DNA from: Bacillota bacterium
Lineage (GTDB): Bacteria; Bacillota; Clostridia; Lachnospirales; Lachnospiraceae
NCBI GenBank assembly: GCA_023421075.1
Contig: JAEZUM010000051.1
Coordinates: 186,001-250,000 of the forward strand
DNA: 64,000 bases
Reading direction: 5' to 3'
The notes below the pieces were generated by a model, which was not told where the DNA came from, ran no database searches, and saw only the letters and a list, made by a program, of their open reading frames with translations. Positions 8,272-17,936 of this stretch are shown here, in pieces; the stretch's first letter is position 1; each line of letters opens with the position of its first letter. A program made the position numbers and the translations under genes.

Positions 8272-9690
8272 CTATCCTCTATGATTACTATACCTCAGAA
8301 ACGCTTCTACTACCAACGAATCAAACTGGGTACCGGCACATCTTCTGATCTCCTCAATTGCTTCAGACTCATCAACTACCTCCTTATAAGGTCGCATACT
8401 TGTCATGGCATCAAAGGTATCTGCCACAGCAATGATCCTGGCCATGATCGGTATATTCTCTTTCTCTATCCCCTTGGGGTACCCTCTTCCATCCCATCTT
8501 TCATGATGAGCCAAAATAGCATTCGCTATCTCCATCGTATCGACCGAGGTACTTAGGATTTTGAACCCATTCTCCGGATGCTTTCTTATTTGTATCCATT
8601 CATTCTCGTCCAACCGTCCGGGTTTATTCAGAATCTCTTCGTTAATCGTTATCTTACCAATGTCATGCATTAAGCCTGCCAATTTCACTCTCTTGATCTC
8701 ATATTCCGAGAAGCCTAATTCATAGGCTATTTTTTCACTGATAAAACTAACCCTCTGTGAATGCATCTCTTCGCGTGGGTTTTTTTGCTGTAAAGTCTTA
8801 ACGATCGAATCAATCATATTTCTTCTTATACTGCTTGGCTCCAATATTTTATTACTATATAAGGAGTCTTCTGCCTTTTGCATAAGATGCTTTGCATTAA
8901 CGATGTCTCTTTCTTCGGTTGCCCATCCAAAGGAAATATCAAAGTAACGATTATCCTTTTGATCCATTTTGCTTTTAATATTCTTAACAACCTCAATGAC
9001 ACTATTTCTGTTTTCATTTGGCATCAGTATTACAATCTCATCACTACCCCATCTGGAAATACAGTAATTTTTCTCAGTCAAGGATTTTACTATATCACTG
9101 ACTTCGCGTAATGCAGCATCTCCGATGTCATGCCCATAGGCATCATTGATTACCTTAAGTCCATTAATATCAACAATGATTACACTTAACGGAAGCACGC
9201 CTTGATCAATATTATTTTGTAATTCCGTTTCAAAATGCTTACGTGTTCCTAGTCCGGTTAATTCATCGTGATTCTTGATAAATGCGACATGGTCGATCTT
9301 TTTCTTCATCGACATAGCATTTTTTACTTTTACATAAAATCCAAAATCAATCGCTACATCACTTAAGGGCTTTTCAAAATAGTCATAAGCACCTAATAGG
9401 AGGGTCTCCTTTATCGTATCATTATTGTTTATACTGGAGCATACAATGACTGGAAGATCGGCTGTTGCTTTATTCATCTTGATAATCTTCAGAAGATCAA
9501 TACCATTAATATTCTCAATCATCAAATCTAATATAACAACACTGACCTGCTCTGTTATAATTTGCTCTAATACATTCCTTCCATCATAATTAAAAAGAAT
9601 CCTGATATCGCTATTTGATCTTCTTAAAGCATGTTCCATTATCTTACAATCCATAATAGAATCGTCAATGATTAGTATACTATTCAACAC
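8272..9690 (-). CDS. Response regulator with degenerate GGDEF and HD-GYP domains
   Basis: About 472 aa. The receiver domain (ILIIDDS ... VVILDLMIENING) is followed by a GGDEF domain whose signature is WGSDEI instead of GGDEF, so diguanylate cyclase activity is doubtful. The C-terminal HD-GYP domain is intact: HDIGK, HHERWDGRGYP and DTFDAMTS. The expected output is hydrolysis of cyclic di-GMP controlled by phosphorylation. I chose GTG 9690 because AGGAGG lies 6 nt upstream; a TTG follows immediately. The ribosome binding site overlaps the stop codon of the hybrid kinase gene, implying translational coupling. This is the last gene of the signalling operon and a plausible phosphate acceptor for that kinase. 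Confidence 0.85.
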   Translation of the reverse strand: MLNSILIIDDSIMDCKIMEHALRRSNSDIRILFNYDGRNVLEQIITEQVSVVILDLMIENINGIDLLKIIKMNKATADLPVIVCSSINNNDTIKETLLLGAYDYFEKPLSDVAIDFGFYVKVKNAMSMKKKIDHVAFIKNHDELTGLGTRKHFETELQNNIDQGVLPLSVIIVDINGLKVINDAYGHDIGDAALREVSDIVKSLTEKNYCISRWGSDEIVILMPNENRNSVIEVVKNIKSKMDQKDNRYFDISFGWATEERDIVNAKHLMQKAEDSLYSNKILEPSSIRRNMIDSIVKTLQQKNPREEMHSQRVSFISEKIAYELGFSEYEIKRVKLAGLMHDIGKITINEEILNKPGRLDENEWIQIRKHPENGFKILSTSVDTMEIANAILAHHERWDGRGYPKGIEKENIPIMARIIAVADTFDAMTSMRPYKEVVDESEAIEEIRRCAGTQFDSLVVEAFLRYSNHRG

Positions 9691-9700
9691 AGATGCCCTC

Positions 9701-12454
9701 CTAAACTTTAAATAATTGATCACTTTTTATCTCTTGCAGGATCGCTGTAATCCCTTCCGGCTGCTTATTAATCAGAAGCTGTTCCATTCTTTCAAATCTT
9801 CTCATTAAGATTTCCTGCCTTGCTGCTCCGGAGGCACCCTTGAGTTCATGTATCTTTTTTCCCAGCTTCGTACTATCCTCTTGCTCCATGATTCTATCAA
9901 TCTCCCGGAGTCCCAGCTTCATCTGATGGACATATGTCTCAACCAACTCAACACAGGTATCATAGTCAAAGGGGAGTTTATTCATAAGAAGTTTCGCTTC
10001 CCGGTCTATTCTTCCATTATAATCCAACGGCTCCGCTACCTTCTTCATGTTTTGGAGCTTTAAAGGAAAACCCATAATTTCGGCTAGCTTATCCAAATCA
10101 ATCGGTTTGGCCAGATATTCATCCATTCCGGCTTCCATACATCTTTCCTGATCCTCCTTCGAGGTGTATGCCGTCATTGCAATGATTTTTACCGAGCTTC
10201 CTAACTCTTTCCGTATCCTACGTGTCGCTTCAAACCCATCCATAATCGGCATTTGACAATCCATCAATACCAGATCAAACGCTCTATCACGGAGAATTTC
10301 TACTGCTTCTAACCCATTATCTGCAATCGTATAATCCATTTTGAGCTTTTGAAGATACATGCGCATCAACTTCTGATTCGTAAGATTATCTTCTACCACC
10401 AGAATATTCTTATATTGATTTGCTCCGGTTGTACCTTCCATGCTATTTACATTGTTTGGATTTTCATGCTCCATTACCCTATCTGCTTTTTGCAGATTTA
10501 AATCCACAAAAAAGGTAGATCCTTCCCCAAAAATACTCTCAACATAGATCTCACCGTCGTAATGTGACACAATCTCTTTACAAATTGTAAGACCTAAGCC
10601 GGTTCCCCCAAATACCTTAGCAATTTTACCATCAGCCTGGGTATATGGTGAAAACAGGTATTGTCTATCTTCCTCCTTAATACCGATTCCGGTATCAGAA
10701 ATTGCCATATGTAAACCTATCTTGTTATTCTCCACCTCACCAATAAATCGAACCTTAATTCTTCCTTGGGAAGTAAATTTAAATGCATTGCTTAGCAGGT
10801 TTCCTACGAGCTGCTGCAGCTTCATCCGATCCACTTCAACATCGACCTTCAGGTTATCCGAATTCTCGATTTCAAAGTCCAACCCCTTATTTTTGATTAA
10901 GAATTGATATTTCTTTACCTCTTCTTCCAAGGTATCCCAGAGATTCACTACTTCCTCATCAAAAATCATTTTACCTACCGAATATTTTTCAACCTCCAAT
11001 ATATCATTAATCAGCTCCAATAGGGTTTTGGAGGAACCATCAATTAAGGATGTGATTTCTTCCTGTTCCATGTCTAATTTCGTTGTTCTTAAAATCTGCA
11101 AAAAACCCAATATCCCATTCAAGGGCGTTCTCATTTCGTGACTCATGATGGATAGGAATCTTGACTTTGCCTCATTTGCTTGTTCTGCCATTTGAACACT
11201 CTGTTGAAGAGCACCATTCAAAAGCTCTAATTCCTCTGTTCTTACTTTAACTTGATGGTCAAGGCTTTCATTGATGCTTCTTACTTCCTCTTCCGCACAT
11301 TCCTTCTCTTGGATTTCTTCCTCCAGCTGAGCATTGATCTCTTCAAGATCCTTCGTTCTCTCATTGACCATATTTTCAAGGTTCGTATTGATTGTCAGAA
11401 TTTCTGTCTGACGCTCAAGGATAATTTTCATCATTGTATCAAAATTATCATTCAGATTTCTAAGTTCAAGGAATTTCATATCTACATAATCGTCATTATT
11501 TTTCTCTTGTGGATTCATGGCGCTATGTAGAAAAGAAAAAGCTCGCTCCTGTAATATTCCAAGCTCACTGTTTACATCACTGAAATATCTTCTTAAAAAC
11601 AGATAGACAGCGATTGCCGTGAGACCCCAGAAGCCAAATAATATGATTGTAAAGCCGTTCAAATTACGGTAACTTTTCACATTATCAAATTCAAATAGAA
11701 TATACCAGTTCAGTCCTTCGATCTTTTTGAAGCCTACATTATACTGATCATTAATCCCTTCCTTCGTTCCCAAAGCCTTTAATCCCAATTTATCAAAATG
11801 CTCATAACGATATCTGGCTTCCACTTTTTCATAGTCATCTGCAACGATGTAGGAACCCCACTGGTCCAGAACAAATATGTGCCGAATCTGATCGAAGGAG
11901 CCTTTATTCAAGGTAATAGGTAGCTGGGACAGATTAAAATTAGCAATGATCATATAATCCGCTTCTGTTATGCTAAAGCTTATCGTCGGCATCCCTGTGC
12001 TCTGTGATATGTATACCTCCGACCAGTAATTATCCCCTATGTTTCCCTTTCGATAATATGGCTCAAAGATAATACTATTTCCGATGATTGTATTGTCATA
12101 GGGTGCAGCATTGATCACATGCCCTTCCTGATTGACAATATATATTTCAGATAAGTAGGAGTAGCTGTTATTAATGATCTCCAGATAATCCGTCACCACT
12201 TTACTTTCTACCGGATATTGGTCCGATATCAGATATCGGATATTGCCCAGGAAACCTACCGGGGTTGTAACCGTATCCTGAATCTGGTCTGTTACCATAC
12301 GAAGCAGTTCTTCATTCTGAATACGGATATTATCCTCAACCATTTGCCGCATCGCAACAACCACCAAAATATTGAAAGAAAGCATGATAATAATGACGAT
12401 ACCAATCAAATTAAATATTCTATTTTTTAGACTAGCCTTCTTTTTCCTCTTCAT
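9701..12454 (-). CDS. Hybrid sensor histidine kinase (Cache-HK-REC-HPt)
   Basis: 917 aa. TM1 is at ~11-33, a Cache-like extracytoplasmic domain spans ~35-270, and TM2 is at ~275-297. A long coiled coil leads to HisKA with His439 (IMSHEMRTPLNG), then HATPase_c (GTGLGLTICKEIV), a receiver domain with Asp732 (VLMDCQMPIMDG) and a C-terminal HPt domain with His869 (IHELKGASGA). This is a complete phosphorelay in one chain, likely passing phosphate to the HD-GYP regulator encoded 10 nt downstream. ATG 12454 follows the stop of the binding-lipoprotein gene by a single base, with an AGAGGA ribosome binding site. That suggests the lipoprotein presents ligand to the Cache domain. Confidence 0.9.
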   Translation of the reverse strand: MKRKKKASLKNRIFNLIGIVIIIMLSFNILVVVAMRQMVEDNIRIQNEELLRMVTDQIQDTVTTPVGFLGNIRYLISDQYPVESKVVTDYLEIINNSYSYLSEIYIVNQEGHVINAAPYDNTIIGNSIIFEPYYRKGNIGDNYWSEVYISQSTGMPTISFSITEADYMIIANFNLSQLPITLNKGSFDQIRHIFVLDQWGSYIVADDYEKVEARYRYEHFDKLGLKALGTKEGINDQYNVGFKKIEGLNWYILFEFDNVKSYRNLNGFTIILFGFWGLTAIAVYLFLRRYFSDVNSELGILQERAFSFLHSAMNPQEKNNDDYVDMKFLELRNLNDNFDTMMKIILERQTEILTINTNLENMVNERTKDLEEINAQLEEEIQEKECAEEEVRSINESLDHQVKVRTEELELLNGALQQSVQMAEQANEAKSRFLSIMSHEMRTPLNGILGFLQILRTTKLDMEQEEITSLIDGSSKTLLELINDILEVEKYSVGKMIFDEEVVNLWDTLEEEVKKYQFLIKNKGLDFEIENSDNLKVDVEVDRMKLQQLVGNLLSNAFKFTSQGRIKVRFIGEVENNKIGLHMAISDTGIGIKEEDRQYLFSPYTQADGKIAKVFGGTGLGLTICKEIVSHYDGEIYVESIFGEGSTFFVDLNLQKADRVMEHENPNNVNSMEGTTGANQYKNILVVEDNLTNQKLMRMYLQKLKMDYTIADNGLEAVEILRDRAFDLVLMDCQMPIMDGFEATRRIRKELGSSVKIIAMTAYTSKEDQERCMEAGMDEYLAKPIDLDKLAEIMGFPLKLQNMKKVAEPLDYNGRIDREAKLLMNKLPFDYDTCVELVETYVHQMKLGLREIDRIMEQEDSTKLGKKIHELKGASGAARQEILMRRFERMEQLLINKQPEGITAILQEIKSDQLFKV

Positions 12455-12455
12455 G

Positions 12456-13571
12456 TTAATCAATCCTCTTATAGGCATTTCCAATTACTTGATCCAGCAT
12501 ATACTTTCGCGTGTTATCACCATACTGATCAATAATAAAGTTCGCCTGTAACCCTTCAAACTGACCAATTTCTATAATAGCTTCCTTCACTTGATTGGCA
12601 TCATCGTTTCCGGCCTTGTCAATGGCCTGTGCCAGCGCCATCATCGTCTCATAGGAATAGATACTGGAAAAGGTGACCTCCTGTCCATATTTTTCATAAA
12701 ATTCCTTTTGAAATTCGAGATATGGTTCTGAGACGTTTTCAATGTCAATGCCGCTTACCACTCGTACTCCTTCTGAATATTCCCCGGCAACGCGAATCAA
12801 GTCATTGGTATGAGCCCACAGGGGACCATAGATATCCACATCGATACCCTGTTTTCTGGTTGCCTGTACTATTACCGCCAGATCACTTGCATTTGAAATC
12901 ACAAAGATTCCATCGGTACTCCTTTGGCTTTCTATTAACTTAATCATATCTTCAAGCGTCGCATCATCCAGCGCTTCATACTCAAAGATATCCAATACTT
13001 GCCCTCCGTTTTCCTGGAGAATGGCTTCGAAATTCTGACACAAGAGTTCATGGAATCCAAGATTCTTCTTGTCTGCAATGACAAGAAAATTCTTCTGATT
13101 AAGCCGCTTTGCCTCGTTACTAATAACCATTGCTTGTTCTTTCGTAGAGGCGATAAATCGAATAAAGTTATCATCCACACCACTCAAGTTATCTGTACTA
13201 ATCGTTGGACCCAAATACAATATATCTTGACTAACCATCTCACCATAGGCGGCTAACATCATTCCGCTTGTATAATGTCCAATAACCAAATGTATCTGTT
13301 GACTCACAAATTCATCGACGATCTCCTTGGCACGATCCGGATCATTCTTATCGTCCTTCACAACTAACTTTACCTTCTTTCCATCGATTCCACCGGATGC
13401 ATTGATCCGATCTACCGCTATCTCAATACCCCTTCTACCGGAGACTGATAAATCAGACTGATTTCCTGTCATCGATCCGACAACTCCGATTGTAATTGAT
13501 CTTTCCTGCGTGCACCCCGCACCGATAGCTATTATGATAATACTGATAACGAATAGAACCATTTTTTTCAT
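12456..13571 (-). CDS. Branched-chain amino acid-type substrate-binding lipoprotein
   Basis: About 371 aa from ATG 13571 (MKKMVLFVISIIIIAIG). This signal peptide ends in the lipobox AIGAGC, so the mature protein is anchored outside the membrane. The rest is a type-I periplasmic-binding fold of the Peripla_BP_6/LivJ family (ITIGVVGSMTGNQSDLSVSG, then RRGIEIAVDRINASGGIDGK). No ABC permease or ATPase is encoded nearby. The gene is instead 1 nt from a hybrid kinase, so it is more likely a sensory receptor subunit than a transporter component. The AGGTGATGGA before the ATG serves as ribosome binding site; the upstream in-frame extension lacks a signal. Confidence 0.85.
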   Translation of the reverse strand: MKKMVLFVISIIIIAIGAGCTQERSITIGVVGSMTGNQSDLSVSGRRGIEIAVDRINASGGIDGKKVKLVVKDDKNDPDRAKEIVDEFVSQQIHLVIGHYTSGMMLAAYGEMVSQDILYLGPTISTDNLSGVDDNFIRFIASTKEQAMVISNEAKRLNQKNFLVIADKKNLGFHELLCQNFEAILQENGGQVLDIFEYEALDDATLEDMIKLIESQRSTDGIFVISNASDLAVIVQATRKQGIDVDIYGPLWAHTNDLIRVAGEYSEGVRVVSGIDIENVSEPYLEFQKEFYEKYGQEVTFSSIYSYETMMALAQAIDKAGNDDANQVKEAIIEIGQFEGLQANFIIDQYGDNTRKYMLDQVIGNAYKRID

Positions 13572-13678
13572 TCCATCACCTATTCGAAAGGAGACAAGTC
13601 TCCGCTTCGTTCCATTTATCCTATATTTTTGTATTTGTAATACAATTTTTCTGATCAAAGGAAGAATTTATCGTTAAC

Positions 13679-15541
13679 TTAATTATCTCTGTTGGCGAAA
13701 CACTTTACAATTTCAGGATCAAACTGTGTTCCGGAGCAAGCGATCAGCTCTTCCATTGCTTCTTCCCTCGTTTTAGGCTGCCTATACAGCCTGGGGGATG
13801 TCATCGCTTCGAAGGCATCACACACTGCAATCATTCTGGAGTATAGTGGAATCTCTTCTCCCTGCAAACCATCCGGATACCCTAAGCCATCCCATCGTTC
13901 ATGATGGTGAAGGACTACATCGGAAAATTTTGAATACCTCATCGTATTTCTTAATAAATACTGCCCTGTTCTGGGGTGCTGCTTCACAACTTCATATTCC
14001 TCTTTCTTTAGTACATCCGGCTTATACAACAGATTTGCCGGTATGGCTATTTTACCGATATCATGTAATAATCCGATATGAATCATATCTTCTATTTCAT
14101 GCTTTCCAAGCTTCATCTGAACCGCCAATTGTTTGCAGTATGCGGATACGTTACGGGAATGCTCTTCTTCCTGTACATTACGAGAGTTAATGTTTTGAAT
14201 AATCATTTCGATAATTCGATTTTTCTCTTGCTCACCGTGCAATACTTTATTCTGATACATCCGGCCATCCGCGATATTCCAAAAGTCATGAATATCTTCG
14301 TTTATACTATTTAAGGTTGCACTACCTAGCGCATACGAAATCAGTATATAATCCTTCGTTTCCTCTTCCGCATATTTTTTGATCCTGTTCTCAATTAATG
14401 ATACATGCTCTTGTGCCGTCCTCGGCAGCAATAGAACAAACTCATCTCCTCCAACTCTCGCAACAATGTCATTCTCACTACAGGATTTATTTAATATGTC
14501 TGCGAATCGTTTGATCAGGATATCCCCTACTTCATGACCGTAGGCATCATTGGTCAGCTTAAGTCCGTTAATATCCAAAACGATAATACTGATCGGGATA
14601 TTAACGAGAATATTGATATCCTTCATGACATTTTCCAAATATCTTCTATTGTATAATCCGGTAAGGGAATCCTTATAGCTTAAGGATTCAATTTTTTGAA
14701 TTTTCTCTCTTTTGTCCGTTGCATCGCGAAAAACAATTACCGCTCCGATAATATTTCCGTCGACGTCCTTCATCGCGGAAGCACTGTCCTCAATCGGAAA
14801 GCCTTTCCCGTCTTTTGAGATCAACCGTATATTTTCTTCCAAATGTACTGTATTTCCGGTATGTAAGGCTTTGTATATCGGATTCTCGCATACAATTCCG
14901 GTTTGTTCATTTATAATGCGAAAAACATTCTCGATTGGAACTCCATATGCTTCATCCTTGGGATAACCGGTTAATTTTAATGCTACTTGATTCATAAAAG
15001 TAATACCCCCCTTATTATCGGTGGATATTACCGCATCACTAATGGATAATAAAGTGGTTTCAAATTGTTCCTTCTTTATCTGAAGCTCTTTTTTATAGTT
15101 TTCCCGATCAGTAACATCAAAAATAATAGAAAACAAAACCTGCTTATCACCAAATCGAACAGGAGATGCGTATACATCCACTAATTTTATCTCCCCACTC
15201 TTAATCCGATGTGGGAAAATAAAATATCTTTGTTTATTTTCACTAGCTAATGCTACTTTTTTTGCTACTTCCTCTTTGGGCAGCATATTTATATCATGAA
15301 TATACAATTGTGTGATTTCTTCTCTGCTGTACCCGTAGAAATCGACAGCAGAGGGATTCGCGTCAATAATCTTACCCGTTACCGGATTAATGATTATCAT
15401 AATAGCTGTATGTTCATGAAAAATTGATTGAATACGTTGATTCATATCATTTCGTTCTTTTTCAGCAAACTTATTTGCTGTGGTAGGAGAAAATTTTTTT
15501 ATAAATTCTGTTACTGTTTTATTGATATCCACTATACTCAT
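13679..15541 (-). CDS. PAS-PAS-GGDEF-HD-GYP cyclic-di-GMP turnover protein
   Basis: 620 aa, no membrane segment. Two PAS domains (~40-150 and ~155-275; IDANPSAVDFYGYSREEI and VISTDNKGGITFMNQVALK) precede an intact GGDEF domain (DSLTGLYNRRYLE, RVGGDEFVLLLPR) and an intact HD-GYP domain (LLHDIGKIAIP, HHERWDGLGYPDGLQGEEIP). It therefore has both synthesis and breakdown modules for cyclic di-GMP, gated by a cytoplasmic PAS signal. It lies 64 nt after the binding-protein kinase gene and about 107 nt before the lipoprotein gene, probably in one transcript. The intact GGDEF contrasts with the degenerate copy at 8272-9690. Confidence 0.9.
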   Translation of the reverse strand: MSIVDINKTVTEFIKKFSPTTANKFAEKERNDMNQRIQSIFHEHTAIMIIINPVTGKIIDANPSAVDFYGYSREEITQLYIHDINMLPKEEVAKKVALASENKQRYFIFPHRIKSGEIKLVDVYASPVRFGDKQVLFSIIFDVTDRENYKKELQIKKEQFETTLLSISDAVISTDNKGGITFMNQVALKLTGYPKDEAYGVPIENVFRIINEQTGIVCENPIYKALHTGNTVHLEENIRLISKDGKGFPIEDSASAMKDVDGNIIGAVIVFRDATDKREKIQKIESLSYKDSLTGLYNRRYLENVMKDINILVNIPISIIVLDINGLKLTNDAYGHEVGDILIKRFADILNKSCSENDIVARVGGDEFVLLLPRTAQEHVSLIENRIKKYAEEETKDYILISYALGSATLNSINEDIHDFWNIADGRMYQNKVLHGEQEKNRIIEMIIQNINSRNVQEEEHSRNVSAYCKQLAVQMKLGKHEIEDMIHIGLLHDIGKIAIPANLLYKPDVLKKEEYEVVKQHPRTGQYLLRNTMRYSKFSDVVLHHHERWDGLGYPDGLQGEEIPLYSRMIAVCDAFEAMTSPRLYRQPKTREEAMEELIACSGTQFDPEIVKCFANRDN

Positions 15542-15563
15542 AAAACACTCTCCTCTTATGTAT

Positions 15564-15593
15564 AATAGGGTCTTATCATTTCATTACCCTATT
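15564..15593. other. Intercistronic hairpin
   Basis: AATAGGGT (15564-15571) pairs perfectly with ACCCTATT (15586-15593) in the 64-nt gap between the binding-protein kinase gene and the PAS-GGDEF-HD-GYP gene. There is no U-run, so it is more likely an RNA processing or stability element than a terminator. Confidence 0.4.
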
Positions 15594-15605
15594 GTCTTAG
15601 GTTGA

Positions 15606-17657
15606 TTATTCGGATTGATTTTCTACAGAAGCCTCCTCTTTATCAAATATACAGGTAAAATAAAACCTGCTGCCTTCCTTCAATTTGCTCTCAACCCATA
15701 TCTCACCCTGCATTAAATCAATTAGTCCCTTGCATATCGATAACCCGAGTCCGGTTCCCCCATATTTTCTAGTATTTGTGTTATCTGCCTGATTAAAACT
15801 GTTGAATATGTTCTCAAGATTATCCGGACTAATCCCGATTCCGGTATCCTCAATCAACCATTCCAATGTAACCTGTTTTTGAGTTTCCTCTGCTTTTTTT
15901 ACATGTAATAATATATTTCCATGGTCCGTATACTTGATTGCATTGCCAATGATATTCGTGAGAACCTGTCTTAATTTATTGAGATCACCAATCAAAACTG
16001 TAGGAATTCCGTCCTCAATCGTAATATTAAAATCAATCCCTTTTTTAATCATGGATGGCTTATGAAGACTAACTGTTTCTGATATTAGATCATTAAAATT
16101 AAACTTAATTTTATCAAGTTTTGTCCTTCTAGCCTCAATTTTCGAATATTCCAGAATATCATTGATTACTCTCAGCAAAGAAAAGGAAGATGATTTACAA
16201 ATATCCAAATACTCCTGCTGCTTGGAATTCATTTCTGTCATCTGCAATAATTCAATCATACCGATTACACCGTTCATCGGAGTTCTTATTTCATGACTTA
16301 TGTTGGCAAGAAATTGAGATTTCGCAATATTTGCTGCTTCAGCCTTATGCATAGCTTTTACAAGCTCTATCTCTGATTTTTTTCGGTCACTGATATCATA
16401 TCTTGTCCCATACATTAATAAGGGGGTTCCGTCCGCTCTCCATTTCACGATGCGGCCATGGTCCAACACCCATCTCCATCGACCATCCTTTTGCTTTGTT
16501 CTTAATTCCAAATGAAAGAATTCGAGTTCTCCCTTGAACAGCTTATTGATCAGCTCCTCAGACTTCAGTTCATCCTCCGGAAAGGTCAATGCTTTCCGAA
16601 TTTCAATTGTAAATGGAGTAAAATCCTCCAGCTCATATCCGGAAATTTGCGCGTATCTGCTATTTATATTGATCTCACCGGTAAGGAAGTTCCATTCCCA
16701 GGTACCTGCATTCGTACTGATCAATATGTCGGTAAGTCGACTATGCTCGATCGAAAGCTCTTGTTTCACTTTTCTGACCTTGATTAATTGTCTGTATAAG
16801 GTCAGCATCCAACCGACTATAAATAAAATCACTGCTGCTAAAATCGTAATCCACAGACGAAATTGGCTGATTTCGATTTGTTCCCGAGTGCGTATCACAA
16901 TCTCCTTCGGTTGCCATTTTGCTAAGATCTCTTGATAGGATCCATCCTCCTTCATTTGGGATAGCCCCAAATTGATCGCACCTAATAATTCTTTATTCCC
17001 CTTTGTCACTGCGATTGAGGAATAGGATAGGGCCAAAGGCTTTCCAACAATTGAGATTCCGGTCATGCGATTACTCGCTACGATATAAGCACCAACCCAT
17101 TCATCGACGACAATCGCATCAATTAATCCATTTTGCAGATCTTCAAATCCATTCTTGATACTTTTCATCTTGACTACATTGATATCCGGCTCCTTCGATA
17201 GCATAAGCTCCGGGAACCCATTGGCTTCTACTCCTACCTTCTTACCCCTTAGATCATTTTTATCATTAATTCCAACTACATGAGACCGAGTAAAGATAGA
17301 GAACTTTGATTCCAGTAAATCATCCGAAAAATCATAAACCTGTTCTCTTTCCTCTGTTCGGTTGATCTGTATTAAAGCATCTGCTTCTCCGTTAAGCATC
17401 ACTTCTTGAGCCTCTGCCCAATCCATCGCTTTAATATCTATGGGTTGACCCATTCTTTCTGCTAAAGCATATACGATATCAACCACGATTCCCTTTGGCT
17501 TATGATCCTCGTTGAAAACAATTGGCTCTAGGTTCTGATTGCCTAAAAACACAAGCGGAGCGTCTTGGTCCTCAGCCGCATAAGCATGGGCAGATAGATT
17601 CGATATAAAAATGATAATTAGTACTACAACTTGTATCTTCTTGATCATCTGCTTCAT
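15606..17657 (-). CDS. SBP_bac_3-PAS sensor histidine kinase
   Basis: About 683 aa. A signal peptide (~1-28, ending AHAYAAE) leads to a fused family-3 solute-binding domain (~35-255, FNEDHKPKGIVVDIVYALAE) of the type that binds amino acids. Then come a TM segment (~267-290), a PAS domain (~310-425), HisKA with His455 (ISHEIRTPMNGVIG) and HATPase_c (KYGGTGLGLSICKG). There is no receiver domain. The binding domain is built into the kinase, as in BvgS/EvgS. I chose ATG 17657, 7 nt after GGAGG; the adjacent ATG at 17660 is possible. A terminator-like hairpin sits about 20 nt before the start. It heads the five-gene signalling operon. Confidence 0.9.
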   Translation of the reverse strand: MKQMIKKIQVVVLIIIFISNLSAHAYAAEDQDAPLVFLGNQNLEPIVFNEDHKPKGIVVDIVYALAERMGQPIDIKAMDWAEAQEVMLNGEADALIQINRTEEREQVYDFSDDLLESKFSIFTRSHVVGINDKNDLRGKKVGVEANGFPELMLSKEPDINVVKMKSIKNGFEDLQNGLIDAIVVDEWVGAYIVASNRMTGISIVGKPLALSYSSIAVTKGNKELLGAINLGLSQMKEDGSYQEILAKWQPKEIVIRTREQIEISQFRLWITILAAVILFIVGWMLTLYRQLIKVRKVKQELSIEHSRLTDILISTNAGTWEWNFLTGEININSRYAQISGYELEDFTPFTIEIRKALTFPEDELKSEELINKLFKGELEFFHLELRTKQKDGRWRWVLDHGRIVKWRADGTPLLMYGTRYDISDRKKSEIELVKAMHKAEAANIAKSQFLANISHEIRTPMNGVIGMIELLQMTEMNSKQQEYLDICKSSSFSLLRVINDILEYSKIEARRTKLDKIKFNFNDLISETVSLHKPSMIKKGIDFNITIEDGIPTVLIGDLNKLRQVLTNIIGNAIKYTDHGNILLHVKKAEETQKQVTLEWLIEDTGIGISPDNLENIFNSFNQADNTNTRKYGGTGLGLSICKGLIDLMQGEIWVESKLKEGSRFYFTCIFDKEEASVENQSE

Positions 17658-17677
17658 CATAGGACCTCCGATATTAT

Positions 17678-17733
17678 AAAAAAACAACGAGCATTAACCA
17701 TTTAAACTTTTATGTATAAAAGGCAATGCTCGT
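17678..17733 (-). promoter_or_regulatory. Terminator-like leader hairpin (attenuator candidate)
   Basis: On the minus strand ACGAGCATT (17733-17725) pairs with AATGCTCGT (17695-17687) and is followed by a seven-U run (17684-17678). An inner CTTTTAT/ATAAAAG hairpin lies in the loop. The U-run ends only ~20 nt before the kinase start codon, leaving almost no room for a separate promoter. It could be the cheD terminator or an attenuator controlling the kinase operon. It does not match the GEMM cyclic-di-GMP riboswitch consensus as I know it. Confidence 0.5.
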
Positions 17734-17936
17734 CTTATTTAAAGATTCATAATTCGTCATATTTTTCATAGAATTCAACTCTACACATATAGACAGTCTA
17801 CATTTTGTCGATTTTTGTATCATATTAAAGGTACCAAAATTTTACGTATTAGTCAATATATTATAATAATAAATTATATTTTTTTACTACATTCCCTTCT
17901 ACAAAATGAATCTTTTGTTAGATATATTATAACACC

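Noticed and set aside
17678..17733. Cyclic-di-GMP (GEMM) riboswitch ahead of the sensor kinase
   Set aside because: Attractive given the gene functions, but the leader lacks the conserved GEMM sequence blocks I know; kept only as an unclassified attenuator candidate.
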